Shown in pieces: positions 41,226-51,244 of a stretch of DNA of 64,000 bases. A program made the position numbers and the translations under genes. The notes under the pieces are model-generated. The model had not been told where the DNA came from, did not search any database, and was given only the letters and a program-made list of their open reading frames with translations. Positions within the stretch are counted from its first letter, which is position 1. Each line of letters begins with the position of its first letter. The stretch lies in the NCBI GenBank assembly GCA_025602905.1, contig JAHLKI010000002.1, positions 1,674,001-1,738,000 of the forward strand, read 5' to 3'. This DNA is from Phlyctochytrium arcticum. Taxonomy: Eukaryota > Chytridiomycota > Chytridiomycetes > Chytridiales > Chytridiaceae.

Positions 41226-44030
41226 CTAACCTTTCTTTGCTATCTCCATCGCTTCATCCACTGAAACTGGCTTCCACTCGCCAGCACCGTTGTCCATGAA
41301 CAAAACCCCCGCATCCATATATACGATGATGCCTCCCATGCCGAGAGCTGCCTTTGATGCTGGTGCAATCCGAGAAAGTTGCTTTCCGGAAACAGGATGG
41401 ACGCGGTTTGCCGGGACAAACAGAAGATCGTGCTCACTGGCCAAACGATCCACGTAGTCGCGAAAAGAGTCCAGTGCAGACATAGAAGCAGATGACGCGG
41501 CTGCCGCCAAATGTGCTGTTGTTGATCGCTCTGTGAGATTCTTGCCAAAATTTGTTGAGGTAAACGCTTTCCCCCGCATTCCGAGGCTGACTTTTCCCCC
41601 TGCTGCAGCCGTTTGTGATGTTTCCGCGATAGGTGGCGGCGGTGCAGGCATGGGGCCTTTGGCCCCTCCCATCGCCAAACTCTGGTTCATCATGTTGAGT
41701 CCAGCACGGAACTGATTCACGATCCCGGCCTCCTTCGCCAACATCGGAGGAAATACCCTCTTCCAACTTTGATACCATTGTGAAATTTCCTCTGTTTGGG
41801 CACCGGGGCTGCCAAGCCATTGCCATAAGACGCTATGCCATTTTGGGAAGAACTCGGACTCCAGTAAGTGAACCAGAAGATGAATTGGAAGCAGTGCTTG
41901 CCATTGAAAGATATCGTACAATGGCTGAAGATCTTGTTGGGCGGGATTCATGATAAAGTTGTTTCGAAGATGGAGAATGAGTTTCGGGATGATGACTTTG
42001 GCCAGTAAGGACTCCATTTCCGACGGCTGGAACACCTGCTGCCATGGTAGTAGAATTGAAATTGTCGTTTGGGGGTTGCTCGCTTCCCAGTCCCGCAATG
42101 ACACTGTCAGTTTGTGGCGAATGGCAATCAGTAATTCGTGCATACGGTCCGCTAGATGGGGCAACCAAGGATGTATCCAGGTGTGAATGGGTGGGTCCTT
42201 TGAGGGAGTCCATTCCCCGACTTCCCGACTCAATTTGGGAACAATGAGTTGATCCAGTATATTGTAATAAAGCCATTCGGGTAAGAGCGGACTTTTGCTA
42301 TGGCTTTCCAACTCACTTGGTAGATGCCAAATGTCAAGAAGTTGAATCACCGGATCAGGGGATTTCGGGTCCCAATCATTGTTGACTGCTTGGCGGACTT
42401 TGGGTAGCCAAATCTCATAGAGCATGGACTCGTAAGGGGTCATGACTTGATCGCGATCTCGATCAAGAGGGAATGACTTTGCTTGATCCGATGCAGGCGT
42501 GGCCATCAAAAGCTTTTGCCATGAGCGAAATGCTGATGAAGCAAAGGCAGGCTGCTCCAAAAGATTCCAGTCCTGTAGTAATTTACGAACAATTGGCGCA
42601 ACTGATGCTACCACCAATTGATCCAGGCCATAGCTTTTAAACTCTCCACTCAGCTCCGTCTTGATCTTGTTGAAAATCATGGCAAATGCATTTTCAACCG
42701 TTTCAAAGTCAAGGTCCCTCATTGTAACAGTGAATTGCCGGGAGATCTTTTCGCACTCGTTCGCAAGCTCCACAACCATCTTCAAGCGCATAGCTTTTCC
42801 GCTTTCATCTTCAACAACATTCTCCAGGAGTACTTGTTGGCGCGACATATTGGACTGTCGCTTGTTTTCCAGTTGCGCTTGCCGCTTAACGTGTAGCAGG
42901 TCCTGTTGCGCCATACCCGCCAGTAGACGCAAGTTATGCCTCAGTTCCGGAAGGCGCGCGGCGGTAACCTCAAAGGGTGCAGATGCCCCAGCTTGAGAAA
43001 TATCGGTAAGCTCGCGCACCTCTCTGCCAGTCATATCCAAGATTTTTGTCGCCACAGTCGGTCCAACAGGGCCATCACTAGCCTTTTCGGCGAGTAATTC
43101 CTCCGCACTTTTATAGGCAACCTTCTTCCCAGATCTCGCATTTTTGCGCCACTGGCCAGTCCGTACACTAGTCGCGGCTTTCCCCTTCTCCTCATCCTCA
43201 TCACTGGACAAAAGTCCCAGTGCCCGCCGCTCTTGTTGCTCCCGTTTAATATCTTCCGTGCGCTCATCCACAGCGCCTAATCCCGCTTGCTTTGGTCGAA
43301 GCTTGACATCAATGGGTGCGGATATGCCAGCACCATCCTTTCCAAGTCCCTGGCCGCGAACCCATCCCATCTTTTCCATAAGCTTAGATCCAATTCCCTT
43401 TGTTGAACTTTCGAATTTGCCAAAATCCCGATCCGGTCCTGGAGATCCATAGCTACTTGCTGGAGATCCGAAGCTATTTTGTTTTCGCTCCGACATTCTC
43501 AATTTCGACGCGGAGCCAAATGATGTCGGCAAGGGACTTGCGCTCTTGTTCATTAGAGGGGTGAAACTTCTGGATGATGAGGGAAATGTGACTTTTGTCG
43601 GCGTATCCGTTGCAAATGTGGTAAATTTTGATTCATCGCTTTTGGGCGTACGTTCACTTGAGCCTAGGCCGGCATAGGGCATATCTTGATCATCCCCTTC
43701 ACGCTCACGTTCACTTGAGCCTAACCCAGCATAGGGCATATCTTGATCATCCTCTTCACTACCATCAGAGTCTGCATCCATGGGATCCGACTGCTCTACA
43801 CTTGATTTAGCTCCTGCGACAAACTGTACACCGCCCATATAGCGGCCAGTGTCTCTTTGCCCGCGATCTCTAGGGACTTCGTCGTCGTCTGAACCGAAAA
43901 CGCCGTATATAGCATCGTCCTTGCTCCGCTTCCCTTTCCTCCTCCCGTTGGGCTGAAATGTATCCTCCTCATCGTGCTCATCGCTAGAACTGTCTCCGTC
44001 GTCCTCTAAAACAGCTTTTCGCCGACCCAT
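41226..44030 (-). CDS. TFIP11: TFIP11 / Ntr1 (Spp382) spliceosome disassembly G-patch protein
   Basis: Intronless gene, 934 residues, starting MGRRKAVLEDDGDSSSDEHD. The family recruits and activates the DEAH helicase Prp43 to take apart spliceosomes in the nucleus. The N-terminal 200 residues are acidic and Ser-rich. A G-patch at about 210-250 reads GIGSKLMEKMGWVRGQGLGK, then GAGISAPI and KPKQAGLG-like residues. The GCFC domain follows, with PIVRKLLQDWN, YESMLYEIWLPKVRQAVNND, LLDIWHLPSE and LHLRNNFIMNPAQQDLQ. The C-terminus has the conserved DYVDRLASEHDLLFVPANR. Length is a little above human TFIP11. The open frame extends 29 codons upstream without an ATG. It ends 90 bp after the plus-strand unknown gene. 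Confidence 0.93.
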   Translation of the reverse strand: MGRRKAVLEDDGDSSSDEHDEEDTFQPNGRRKGKRSKDDAIYGVFGSDDDEVPRDRGQRDTGRYMGGVQFVAGAKSSVEQSDPMDADSDGSEEDDQDMPYAGLGSSEREREGDDQDMPYAGLGSSERTPKSDESKFTTFATDTPTKVTFPSSSRSFTPLMNKSASPLPTSFGSASKLRMSERKQNSFGSPASSYGSPGPDRDFGKFESSTKGIGSKLMEKMGWVRGQGLGKDGAGISAPIDVKLRPKQAGLGAVDERTEDIKREQQERRALGLLSSDEDEEKGKAATSVRTGQWRKNARSGKKVAYKSAEELLAEKASDGPVGPTVATKILDMTGREVRELTDISQAGASAPFEVTAARLPELRHNLRLLAGMAQQDLLHVKRQAQLENKRQSNMSRQQVLLENVVEDESGKAMRLKMVVELANECEKISRQFTVTMRDLDFETVENAFAMIFNKIKTELSGEFKSYGLDQLVVASVAPIVRKLLQDWNLLEQPAFASSAFRSWQKLLMATPASDQAKSFPLDRDRDQVMTPYESMLYEIWLPKVRQAVNNDWDPKSPDPVIQLLDIWHLPSELESHSKSPLLPEWLYYNILDQLIVPKLSREVGEWTPSKDPPIHTWIHPWLPHLADRMHELLIAIRHKLTVSLRDWEASNPQTTISILLPWQQVFQPSEMESLLAKVIIPKLILHLRNNFIMNPAQQDLQPLYDIFQWQALLPIHLLVHLLESEFFPKWHSVLWQWLGSPGAQTEEISQWYQSWKRVFPPMLAKEAGIVNQFRAGLNMMNQSLAMGGAKGPMPAPPPPIAETSQTAAAGGKVSLGMRGKAFTSTNFGKNLTERSTTAHLAAAASSASMSALDSFRDYVDRLASEHDLLFVPANRVHPVSGKQLSRIAPASKAALGMGGIIVYMDAGVLFMDNGAGEWKPVSVDEAMEIAKKG
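43652..43765. repeat. two 57-bp tandem repeats inside TFIP11
   Basis: Copies at 43652-43708 and 43709-43765 encode two 19-residue units with DDQDMPYAGLGSSER. The frame is kept. The GLGSSER part may resemble short linear motifs of the acidic N-terminus; no function is known. Confidence 0.8.
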
Positions 44031-44200
44031 CTCTATAAATTTTGGCCAAGGGACCTGTGTTTGCGCAGGCAGCGCAGCCCCGCTCAGGCCCGAGCCCCGC
44101 TCGACGGATTTGAGCAAACGAAACCCTAGCGTTCAAATCTCGCAAGCCAAGCGTCTCACTCCAGAAAGATTGCAGATAACTCCGTGAGAAAGTATCATCA
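44031..44200. promoter_or_regulatory. shared divergent promoter of TFIP11 and the RING gene
   Basis: Only 170 bp separate the two start codons. No motif is recognised. Confidence 0.45.
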
Positions 44201-46545
44201 ATGGGACGAAGAAGCAAGCGAAAACAACGGCAGCGCGAACAGGCCAACAACCAGGGTTCCTCCAATCAGGTCTCGCATTCGGCGAAGCGTCCGCGGACAA
44301 AGAGTCCAAGTGCCGAAGGAGGATCTCCTGTGGAGGCAACAACGAGCGCAACCGATCATACCCCTACAACCAAAACCGAAGAGAAACTAGCCTCTTCGGA
44401 CAATGCCTGTTCCAGCATCAATGCACCTCCAAAGGAATATTTGGGGGATCTGGCCGCCAGCTCGTTTCCTGTCCATTTGAGTGTGCCTGCCTTTCCCACG
44501 ATGATGTCTGTCCTTAGCAGAGAAGATCTCTGGAAAAAGGCCCAATCGTACTACGATATGCTGATGCATCGAACGTCTCGGCTCTCTGCCCTTGAATCCC
44601 ACTTACAATGTGCGATCTGCACCTCCTATTTCAATGCACCTTACAAATTGGATTGTGGTCATGTCTTTTGTTACAAATGTATCCTGGCTTGGTTTGATAG
44701 TCTGGTGCAAATGGAGAGGTTTGGCGGCAGAAGCAGAGTCCCATGACTTTAGACTGACTTAATCCTTATCAACAGGGCTCGGCGGTGTCCCACATGTCGC
44801 GCGGATACAAAACTCCGGCCACGGTTCGAAGTGACCGTTTCCCGTCTGATGGAAGATTACCTTCCTGTCTTGGGGGACGAGGAGAGCAAAATCGTAAGTC
44901 CGGATCGCAACAATGGGATGTGGATGTTTCTCATTATCCCCTTTGTTATCCACTTTCTCGAAAGACGATGGAGGCCATCACCGAGGTTAAAAAAGAGATT
45001 CAGAAGATGAAAACCCATCCATTTCATCATCATTTTCCATCCGAAGGCGTCCAAATCACTGAGGACGTTGAAGATGGTGTCAGGTTAGATAATTGTTCAT
45101 GCCACATTCTCTAGATCCATTTTCCTAATCCAATGAGTGTCTAGTCGTTGCGCACGCTGTCATTGGGAAATCTTCAACGGCATCTGCGAGGGGTGTGGTC
45201 ACATGTACGGTGAAAGTAATCCCAACGCGTCCTCTGAAGAGGAGGAAGAGTCGGACCATCAGCCCGTGCGATATATAATAGAAGAAGATTCTGACCTTGG
45301 TGGCTTTGTTGCGCCGGATGAAGAAGAATCAGAATCTGATTTGGAAGGCTTCGTAGTAGGAGATGACTCTGATCTCGAACGTATGTCATCTGATGGTGGT
45401 TTGCCAGAATCAAGTGACAGTGATGACAGTAAGTGGAAAACTGAAATCTTTGTATTTTTGTTTATGCTTGTTTATTTTTGCAATCAATAGACCGCGGTGG
45501 TAGCGCTTTTGCGAGGGTGATTGGTATTACCCGCCCAGTCATGTCATCTGAAAATGAAAGCGATGATGGTAAGCATATCGGTTCTTTCAGAATTTCCCAA
45601 GCAAATACTCATTACACGTGGGATAGACATGCCACCGCAGCGCACCACTCGACCGTCCATGGTGGTCGATGATGATGACAGCGATGGCATCATGGTGGGG
45701 AATCCGTACGTGATAGATCAAGCCGAGGAATCCTCCGACGAGGGCTCCGACGAGGGTCACCACGCCGGAGGCTTGGTCGGACATGTGTCTTCTTCCGAGG
45801 ACGAAGATCAACACCCACTTGAGGACCACTCCGCGGAAGTTTCGCCCCAAAATTCTGATGATGATGATATTGGGCAGCCATATTTTAGTGACGGCGGTGT
45901 ATCCGTTCGAACTGATCCGGATCAATCGGAAGTGTCAGATAATGACCAGGAGCCATACGAAAGTGATGGTTCAGCGGGTAGTTTGGGCCAAGACGAGGAC
46001 GAATTTGAGAATAGTTCTGGTACGTGTCAACTTCTTTCGAGCCAATTGATTTTTTCAACTAAACCGTTTCGCTAGTACAGAATGATTACTCTGCTGATTC
46101 CAATTGCAGTGATTACGCAAGTTCACCAGAAAGAGGCTATAAACTTGGGCCAAATTATGGCAATAGGTATATTCCAAGCTACCTGGCTCCCCATTCGGCC
46201 AGCTCTGATCTTGACGAGAGTGACGAGGAAACTGAAGCGATCCGGCCCACCCTCCCAAGCCAGAATCAGGCGTTTGTAAGCACCGCAAGCTGGAACGTGG
46301 CATCATTTCAAGATCGTCATTCTATTGGTCACAATAGCCAACACGCCAATTGCCAAAATGATGCCTCTGATGATGACGAATCATCTGAAATCTCGGGAGG
46401 GCGCTCCCCTGTTGGATCGCCACGACTTGGCAGAAATTTCGGCTGGATGGAGTCACTGGCCTCTGTTTTTCTGACGCGATTTGGAGCACAGTCTCACGAT
46501 GACCACTACAGCGGATCCGATAGCGAAAGTGAGGTAGATCGCTAG
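44201..46545 (+). CDS. RING-finger E3 ubiquitin ligase with second Cys cluster and acidic tail
   Basis: Predicted nuclear E3 ligase of 659 residues in seven exons: 44201-44718, 44776-44893, 44965-45083, 45145-45428, 45491-45568, 45627-46019 and 46076-46545. The N-terminus is basic (MGRRSKRKQRQR). The C3HC4 RING at about 140-185 reads LQCAICTSYF, LDCGHVFCYKCI and, after the first intron, RRCPTCRAD. A second zinc-ribbon-like cluster, CARCHWEIFNGICEGCG, at about 255 follows. This combination recalls fungal CHFR-like ligases, but no FHA domain is visible. Residues 270-659 are Asp/Glu/Ser-rich and probably disordered. The first intron donor (GTTTGG) was chosen because it keeps the RING spacing; the middle exons of the acidic region are less certain. 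Confidence 0.8.
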
Positions 46546-46760
46546 TGGCGAAGATTGAGTTGAAGTTTCAGTCCCGCTCCGCTGATTGTCTGTGCCTGCA
46601 AGCCGGGGGATCTGAGTGCCATCCCTTTAGACTCATCGCATGAGCGTGCCCGTTGTTACTGTATATTCGTTGCTTGCTTACTGTAATTATGTACAAATAT
46701 GTTCTTTGCTATGTCTATAATAAATACGTTCCTGACTGAACCCATGCCTGATGGACGCCA

Positions 46761-47261
46761 TCACTTCTTTGCGTCGCCGGTAGATACTCTTTCCCAAAAA
46801 GCATTATCTGCTCCTTTGTCCACCATTTCTTCTCGTTCAGCCTTCTTGCGGAGATACTCAGTCTGCAAATCCTTCACCCGCAGCATGCTAAAATGATACA
46901 CCTGCAAACCACAAGTGCATTAGCAAACTAGGACTAGTTTGATGACACCGTTTCGGAATCTTACCCAACTTGGAAGACACTCCTTTTCAAATGCTCTCTT
47001 CATCTGCTTGCAGGCAAAGAGTCTCCGCTGCTCATTTTTGGGAAGAGCCTTGACCCGCTGGTCGTTTTCTTCTGGAATGTCCAACCGGCGTGGGTCAATA
47101 TTAACGATTTCTTGGTGGTCGGTAGGTGCATAGCCTTGCACCCAAAGATTGTTGATGCCGAGACAGGAAAAGTACTCGTCCCGAGCCGCCCAGCACTTTG
47201 CTCGTGCGGACCGGGTAGGTGGTGCTGAACCAATCTTAGGAATGTCTGGTGTTTGACCCAT
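46761..47261 (-). CDS. COA6: cytochrome c oxidase assembly factor 6
   Basis: Mitochondrial intermembrane-space protein that helps metallate the Cu-A site of cytochrome c oxidase subunit 2. Exons 47261-46965 and 46901-46761, 145 residues. It shows the CX9C-CX10C pair of the family: KCWAARDEYFSCLG and FACKQMKRAFEKECLPSWV. The second exon continues with YHFSMLRVKDLQTEYLRKK. The start MGQTPDIPKIGSAPP is chosen to match the short N-terminus of the family; an in-frame ATG at 47357 would add 32 residues and would leave only 82 bp to ORC2. Longer than yeast Coa6 (104 residues) because of an insertion between the two Cys pairs and a longer C-terminus. Confidence 0.88.
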
Positions 47262-47439
47262 AGCGATGTTTTCAGGATTTCGACCCCGAATCCCCAATTT
47301 GCGAAGTCGGTGACAATCTTGTGTGGCGGTGCGCTCCATGTCTTGTTGGCATGGCATGCCGCGTCGAGGACTCGAGGATTGAAGGAGCCCGAATTTGACC
47401 TTGCCAAATTACTAGAACTTTTAGGACCTATAGAAACAA
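47262..47439. promoter_or_regulatory. shared divergent promoter of COA6 and ORC2
   Basis: 178 bp between the chosen start codons. No motif is recognised. Confidence 0.4.
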
Positions 47440-49305
47440 ATGTTGGGGGGTCAAGCGCTGGAGCCGGAAGGGCCGTCAACGCCTCGCCGGAGGAAGCGGC
47501 ATCTCAAGTCGGGACTGACAGTATCCCCTACACGACGGTCGGCGGCAGGAGCAAAGTCGGGACTAGCGGACGACGAGCCGGACACTGATCTTGCGCAACT
47601 CGGAGTGTTTCGCGAGAAGGCGGTGGACGAGACGGATGCTGCATCAGAGGAGAGTGACGGCCAAGGAACAAATGGACCGATCCAGGTCAATACACCAGGA
47701 AAAAATCTATATGCATTCCCGCGGAAACGACGGAAGAAGTTTCGTGGATACATGGATGCTGGATTCCTTACGGGCACCCCAATTGGCGTGGTGGAAAGTG
47801 ACGGTCGGGGTGAGGAAAGCGAGGACGAGCTGATTGCGGCTCTTACAGCAACCCCGTCCAAAACTACAGAACGAGTAAAGAGCCTGGGACTTTTGCAAGT
47901 GGAACCCATGACTCCTACACGCGGGAAAGGATCAAGAACTAGAACGGATCTCCCAAGAACGCCGGCAGGAAAAGCGTCGACTCCAAAGCCTGAAACACCC
48001 ATGCCAGTGCGTGTCACTCGAAAACGGCGGGCAGCTCGTAGACTTGCAAGTGTGGCAGAGCCAAGTGGAAGCGAAGCGGATAGCGACGATGATGACGATG
48101 ACGATGAGGAGGAGGATGATGAAGTTGATGAGATCAGGCAACAAATCCCAGAATCTTCTTCGGGGGCACAGGCTTCGAACATGGCAGAAGATGTGGACAT
48201 GGAGGAGGATGAGGGGATCTCTGCACCAATCGGAGATGATTATGAAGAGGGTCCATCTTATCAGCGTTACTTTGCCGATCTCTACGACACAAAGATACAT
48301 ACATCAAATAACACACTTTCCAAGCTCCCGCCGCTCGATCCAGCTACCTTTCGAGCTGCATTGGCGACAGCACCGCAGAAACACAACAGTCAAATCTCCA
48401 TGCTGCAGAGTCTGCATGAGGAGCAGTTCTCACAATGGTACTTTGAGCTCAGCCAGGGTTTCAATCTACTGTTTTATGGATACGGCTCCAAGAGAAACCT
48501 CGTCAATAAGTTTGCCACAGAGACACTCAATGATTTTCCATTGATTGTCGTCAATGGTTTTTTCCCATCGCTCAACATCCGGTTTATTCTTGCCCGCCTC
48601 CGGGAAGTCGTTTTCCCAGATCAAACTGGCCCAGTTGGTACTATTCAAGATCAATTGGACGCGCTCTGTGAACATTTACGGGATCCCACCTCTGATAAAG
48701 TCTACCTCGTCGTTCACAATATAGACGGCGCACCACTCCGTAACCCCACCGCTCAACGTTTTTTGAGCGTACTAGCGTCTTTGCCAAATTTCCACCTGGT
48801 TGCTAGCATCGACCACATCAACGCGCCCTTGCTTTGGAATAGTGTACACACAACCCTTTATAACTGGGTGTGGCATGATCTGACGACTTTTGAACCTTAC
48901 ACCCACGAGACGACTTCGTATGGGTCTTTGTTGATGCAGCATTCTGGTGCGGGTGGTGGTCGCGGCGTGGCCTTGGATGTCCGTGGTGTTGTATATGTTC
49001 TGAGAAGTCTCAACAGCAATGCTCGAAGAGTTTTTCAAATTCTATGCGAGCATCAGATTGCCGCTACCGCAGAAGGTACTGGCCGAGTCGAAGAGGGTGA
49101 TGTTGGCTTGCCTTACCATCGGTTTTACGCCAAAGCAAAAGAAGCATTCGTGGTCTCGAACGAATTGACATTTAGGACGCAATTGACTGAATTCAAAGAT
49201 CATTGCATCATCCGGTCACATAAGGCAAAAGATGGCACAGAGGTTCTTCACGTACCATTGGACGCTAGCGCTTTAGAAGGACTGTTGGAAGAGATGGGCG
49301 AGTAG
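47440..49305 (+). CDS. ORC2: origin recognition complex subunit 2
   Basis: Intronless gene encoding a 621-residue Orc2, part of the complex that loads MCM helicase at origins. The N-terminal 270 residues are disordered, with Ser/Thr-Pro sites (for example SPTRR, TPTRG, RTPAGKAS) that could be CDK targets, and an acidic run EADSDDDDDDDEEEDDEVDE. The conserved AAA+-like domain starts at YQRYFADLYDTKIHTSNNTL and shows QWYFELSQGFNLLFYGYGSK, FPLIVVNGFFPSLNI, KVYLVVHNIDGAPLR and FHLVASIDHINAPLLWN. The winged-helix end contains LTEFKDHCIIRSHKAKDG. Length is near that of yeast and human proteins (620 and 577 residues). Confidence 0.95.
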   Translation: MLGGQALEPEGPSTPRRRKRHLKSGLTVSPTRRSAAGAKSGLADDEPDTDLAQLGVFREKAVDETDAASEESDGQGTNGPIQVNTPGKNLYAFPRKRRKKFRGYMDAGFLTGTPIGVVESDGRGEESEDELIAALTATPSKTTERVKSLGLLQVEPMTPTRGKGSRTRTDLPRTPAGKASTPKPETPMPVRVTRKRRAARRLASVAEPSGSEADSDDDDDDDEEEDDEVDEIRQQIPESSSGAQASNMAEDVDMEEDEGISAPIGDDYEEGPSYQRYFADLYDTKIHTSNNTLSKLPPLDPATFRAALATAPQKHNSQISMLQSLHEEQFSQWYFELSQGFNLLFYGYGSKRNLVNKFATETLNDFPLIVVNGFFPSLNIRFILARLREVVFPDQTGPVGTIQDQLDALCEHLRDPTSDKVYLVVHNIDGAPLRNPTAQRFLSVLASLPNFHLVASIDHINAPLLWNSVHTTLYNWVWHDLTTFEPYTHETTSYGSLLMQHSGAGGGRGVALDVRGVVYVLRSLNSNARRVFQILCEHQIAATAEGTGRVEEGDVGLPYHRFYAKAKEAFVVSNELTFRTQLTEFKDHCIIRSHKAKDGTEVLHVPLDASALEGLLEEMGE

Positions 49306-49425
49306 ATCTTGTCCAGTTATAAATAGTATATTATATATAGGGTTTTTGTAATTACATTTCTACAGTAAGGGACGGACTATCGCTATGACGGGGCAGAATG
49401 GGATCAAATCCCCCAAGTCTCCTTT

Positions 49426-50609
49426 CTATGTGCGGACCGGAATACTTTGGATCCATTCCAAAAATTTCACCTCCTCGCCTTTCGCCATAGGGTAGGTATG
49501 AGTCCCAGATTCTGGAAACGCTCGTGATTTGACATCACGGACATACATCTCCAACCCATCTACTGACGCCTTTCCAACCTCGGCATAAACGCGATTGAAT
49601 CTGTTTATGAATACGTGAGCAGCAATGTACACAGGATGGCATGAATGTCCATTGAACTTACTTTGGTGCCAGCTTCTCATACATCCCCAGGGTATCCATT
49701 TGAACGAGAACTTGTCCCGAGCACCCAGGACCAGCGCCAATCCCAATCGTTGGTATGCTCAACCGCTTTGTCACTTCAGCGGCCACAACATCTGGAACTG
49801 CCTCAAGGACGACAGCAAAAGCACCGGCCTTTTGCACAGCCAGAGCATCGTCCATCAACAACTTGGCCTTATCCGCTGTTTTGCCCTGCACGCGGAATCC
49901 GCCGAGTGATGAGGCTCGCTGCGGCGTTAGCCCAATATGTGCAAGGACGGGTATTCCGACCGATGTGATTTTGGACATTGTGTCAAACATCTCGGCACCT
50001 CCTTCAAATTTCACCGCTTCCATTCGCCCTTCGCTGATCATACGTATGGAAGATTTGAGAGCTTGGGTCGGAGAGGCCTCATAGGAGCCAAAAGGAAGGT
50101 CGCCAATGAGAAATGAGTGCTTTGCGCCCCGCGCTACAGCTCGGCAATGATGAAGCATTTCCTATTTTATCGCATGTGAGTGATTCCTGTCCTCACCACC
50201 CCTTCATACAACACTTACATCCAATGTGACTTGATTGGTGTTCTCATAGCCGAGTGCGACCATTGCCAATGAATCACCAACCAAGAGCAATTCATTGCCA
50301 GATTTGTCGGCGAAACATGCCGATGGATAGTCGTGGGCAGTCATGACCGCGATGGGTTCGCCACGGGCATAAAGACGAGAAACGGTATTCAGCGTCACCT
50401 TCTTCCGCGCCGATTTCGGTCTAAATGCCAAGAACTAGAGATTTAGTTTACATTGGATTTGATTAGCTGCTTGAAGTAGGCACTTACAGCTCCTCAGGAC
50501 CAGGGTAGGAGCTATACCCACGGTGGCCGTTGGCAAAGTGCTGCTGGCCAGTCCTCCTTGAGATTGCCGATCGCAGCATATTGGCCACTCGCACCGTACT
50601 TGTAGACAT
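49426..50609 (-). CDS. panB: 3-methyl-2-oxobutanoate hydroxymethyltransferase (ketopantoate synthesis)
   Basis: First committed enzyme of pantothenate synthesis: adds a hydroxymethyl group from methylene-tetrahydrofolate to ketoisovalerate. Minus-strand exons: 50609-50488, 50420-50219, 50161-49662 and 49600-49426, 332 residues. Residues 1-45 look like a mitochondrial presequence (RVANMLRSAISRRTG). The PanB barrel shows PIAVMTAHDYPSACFAD, LLLVGDSLAMVALGYENTN, FLIGDLPFGSYEASP, VKFEGGAEM, IPVLAHIGLTPQ, AVVLEAVPD and IPTIGIGAGPGCSGQVLVQ. The metal-binding Asp in VGDS and in GDLPF and the Glu in EGG are present. Equivalent to yeast Ecm31. Confidence 0.95.
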
Positions 50610-51244
50610 CCTATTGGCAGTTTCTCAAAAGGTAAAGAGTTTACAAGAAGTTGATTCCGGTACAGGGAGGAAAAGCGTTGAGGTGGTTTATAGCACCCAA
50701 TAATATATCTACACCCGTTGCCTTTACCGGTGACATTTCAACGGGAAATCCACCACGCCATCTTCTCAGCAGGTACTTAGTATATATATATGGCCTGATC
50801 TTTCGATTCGCATATCATACTACTTTGGTGTCATATGGTAATTTTTTCATATACACTTTATGGACATTGCTGTTGTGATCTGCCATCCTTTTCAAGCATG
50901 CTTTCAAGTGCTTCCACGCGGAATTGCGGATCTCTGAAAGGATGCGTTCAGACATGTGTACATGATATTTCGCAGCTCTGCGACCTAGTATCTATCAGCA
51001 TTTCATAAACGAAGATGGGAGTCAGGTCGAATAATTCGAATCTCTGAAAATCAATAGAAGAATGTTGCGGGGGAAATGCCTTACGTAAGCATTGGGTGGG
51101 TCGGGGTTTGGGGGTCGTCCCAGCCTCCTCTGGGTCCGACCCCCAAATGCTAGGTCACTTGCGTAACTTTCTTCTATGGTGCCGGTAGGCAGGAAAACCC
51201 GCCCCAAAATATAGATTGGTTTTAAAGCATTTTGTGCGTCTCAA
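50610..51244. promoter_or_regulatory. divergent upstream region of panB and the Rim15-type kinase, with a hairpin
   Basis: 635 bp without a supported gene. A short plus-strand ORF at 50651-50878 has no recognisable content. A strong inverted repeat lies at 51081-51166 (separate entry), about 80 bp upstream of the kinase start codon. Confidence 0.45.
51081..51166. repeat. imperfect palindrome / hairpin
   Basis: Inner arms 51107-51117 and 51137-51147 match over 11 bp (TTTGGGGGTCG against CGACCCCCAAA), with CCCAG and CTGGG pairing inside them around a 6-nt loop. Outer arms TTACGTAAG (51081-51089) and CTTGCGTAA (51158-51166) match with one mismatch. It could fold as RNA in a 5' UTR, be a dyad binding site, or be a small transposon remnant. 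Confidence 0.75.

Noticed and set aside
47262..47357. Upstream ATG for COA6
   Set aside because: It would add 32 residues not expected for the family and leave little room for the ORC2 promoter; kept as an alternative only.
47451..48200. 249-codon minus-strand ORF opposite ORC2
   Set aside because: Antisense of the acidic, Ser-rich Orc2 N-terminus; it is mostly Ser runs with no start context or domain.
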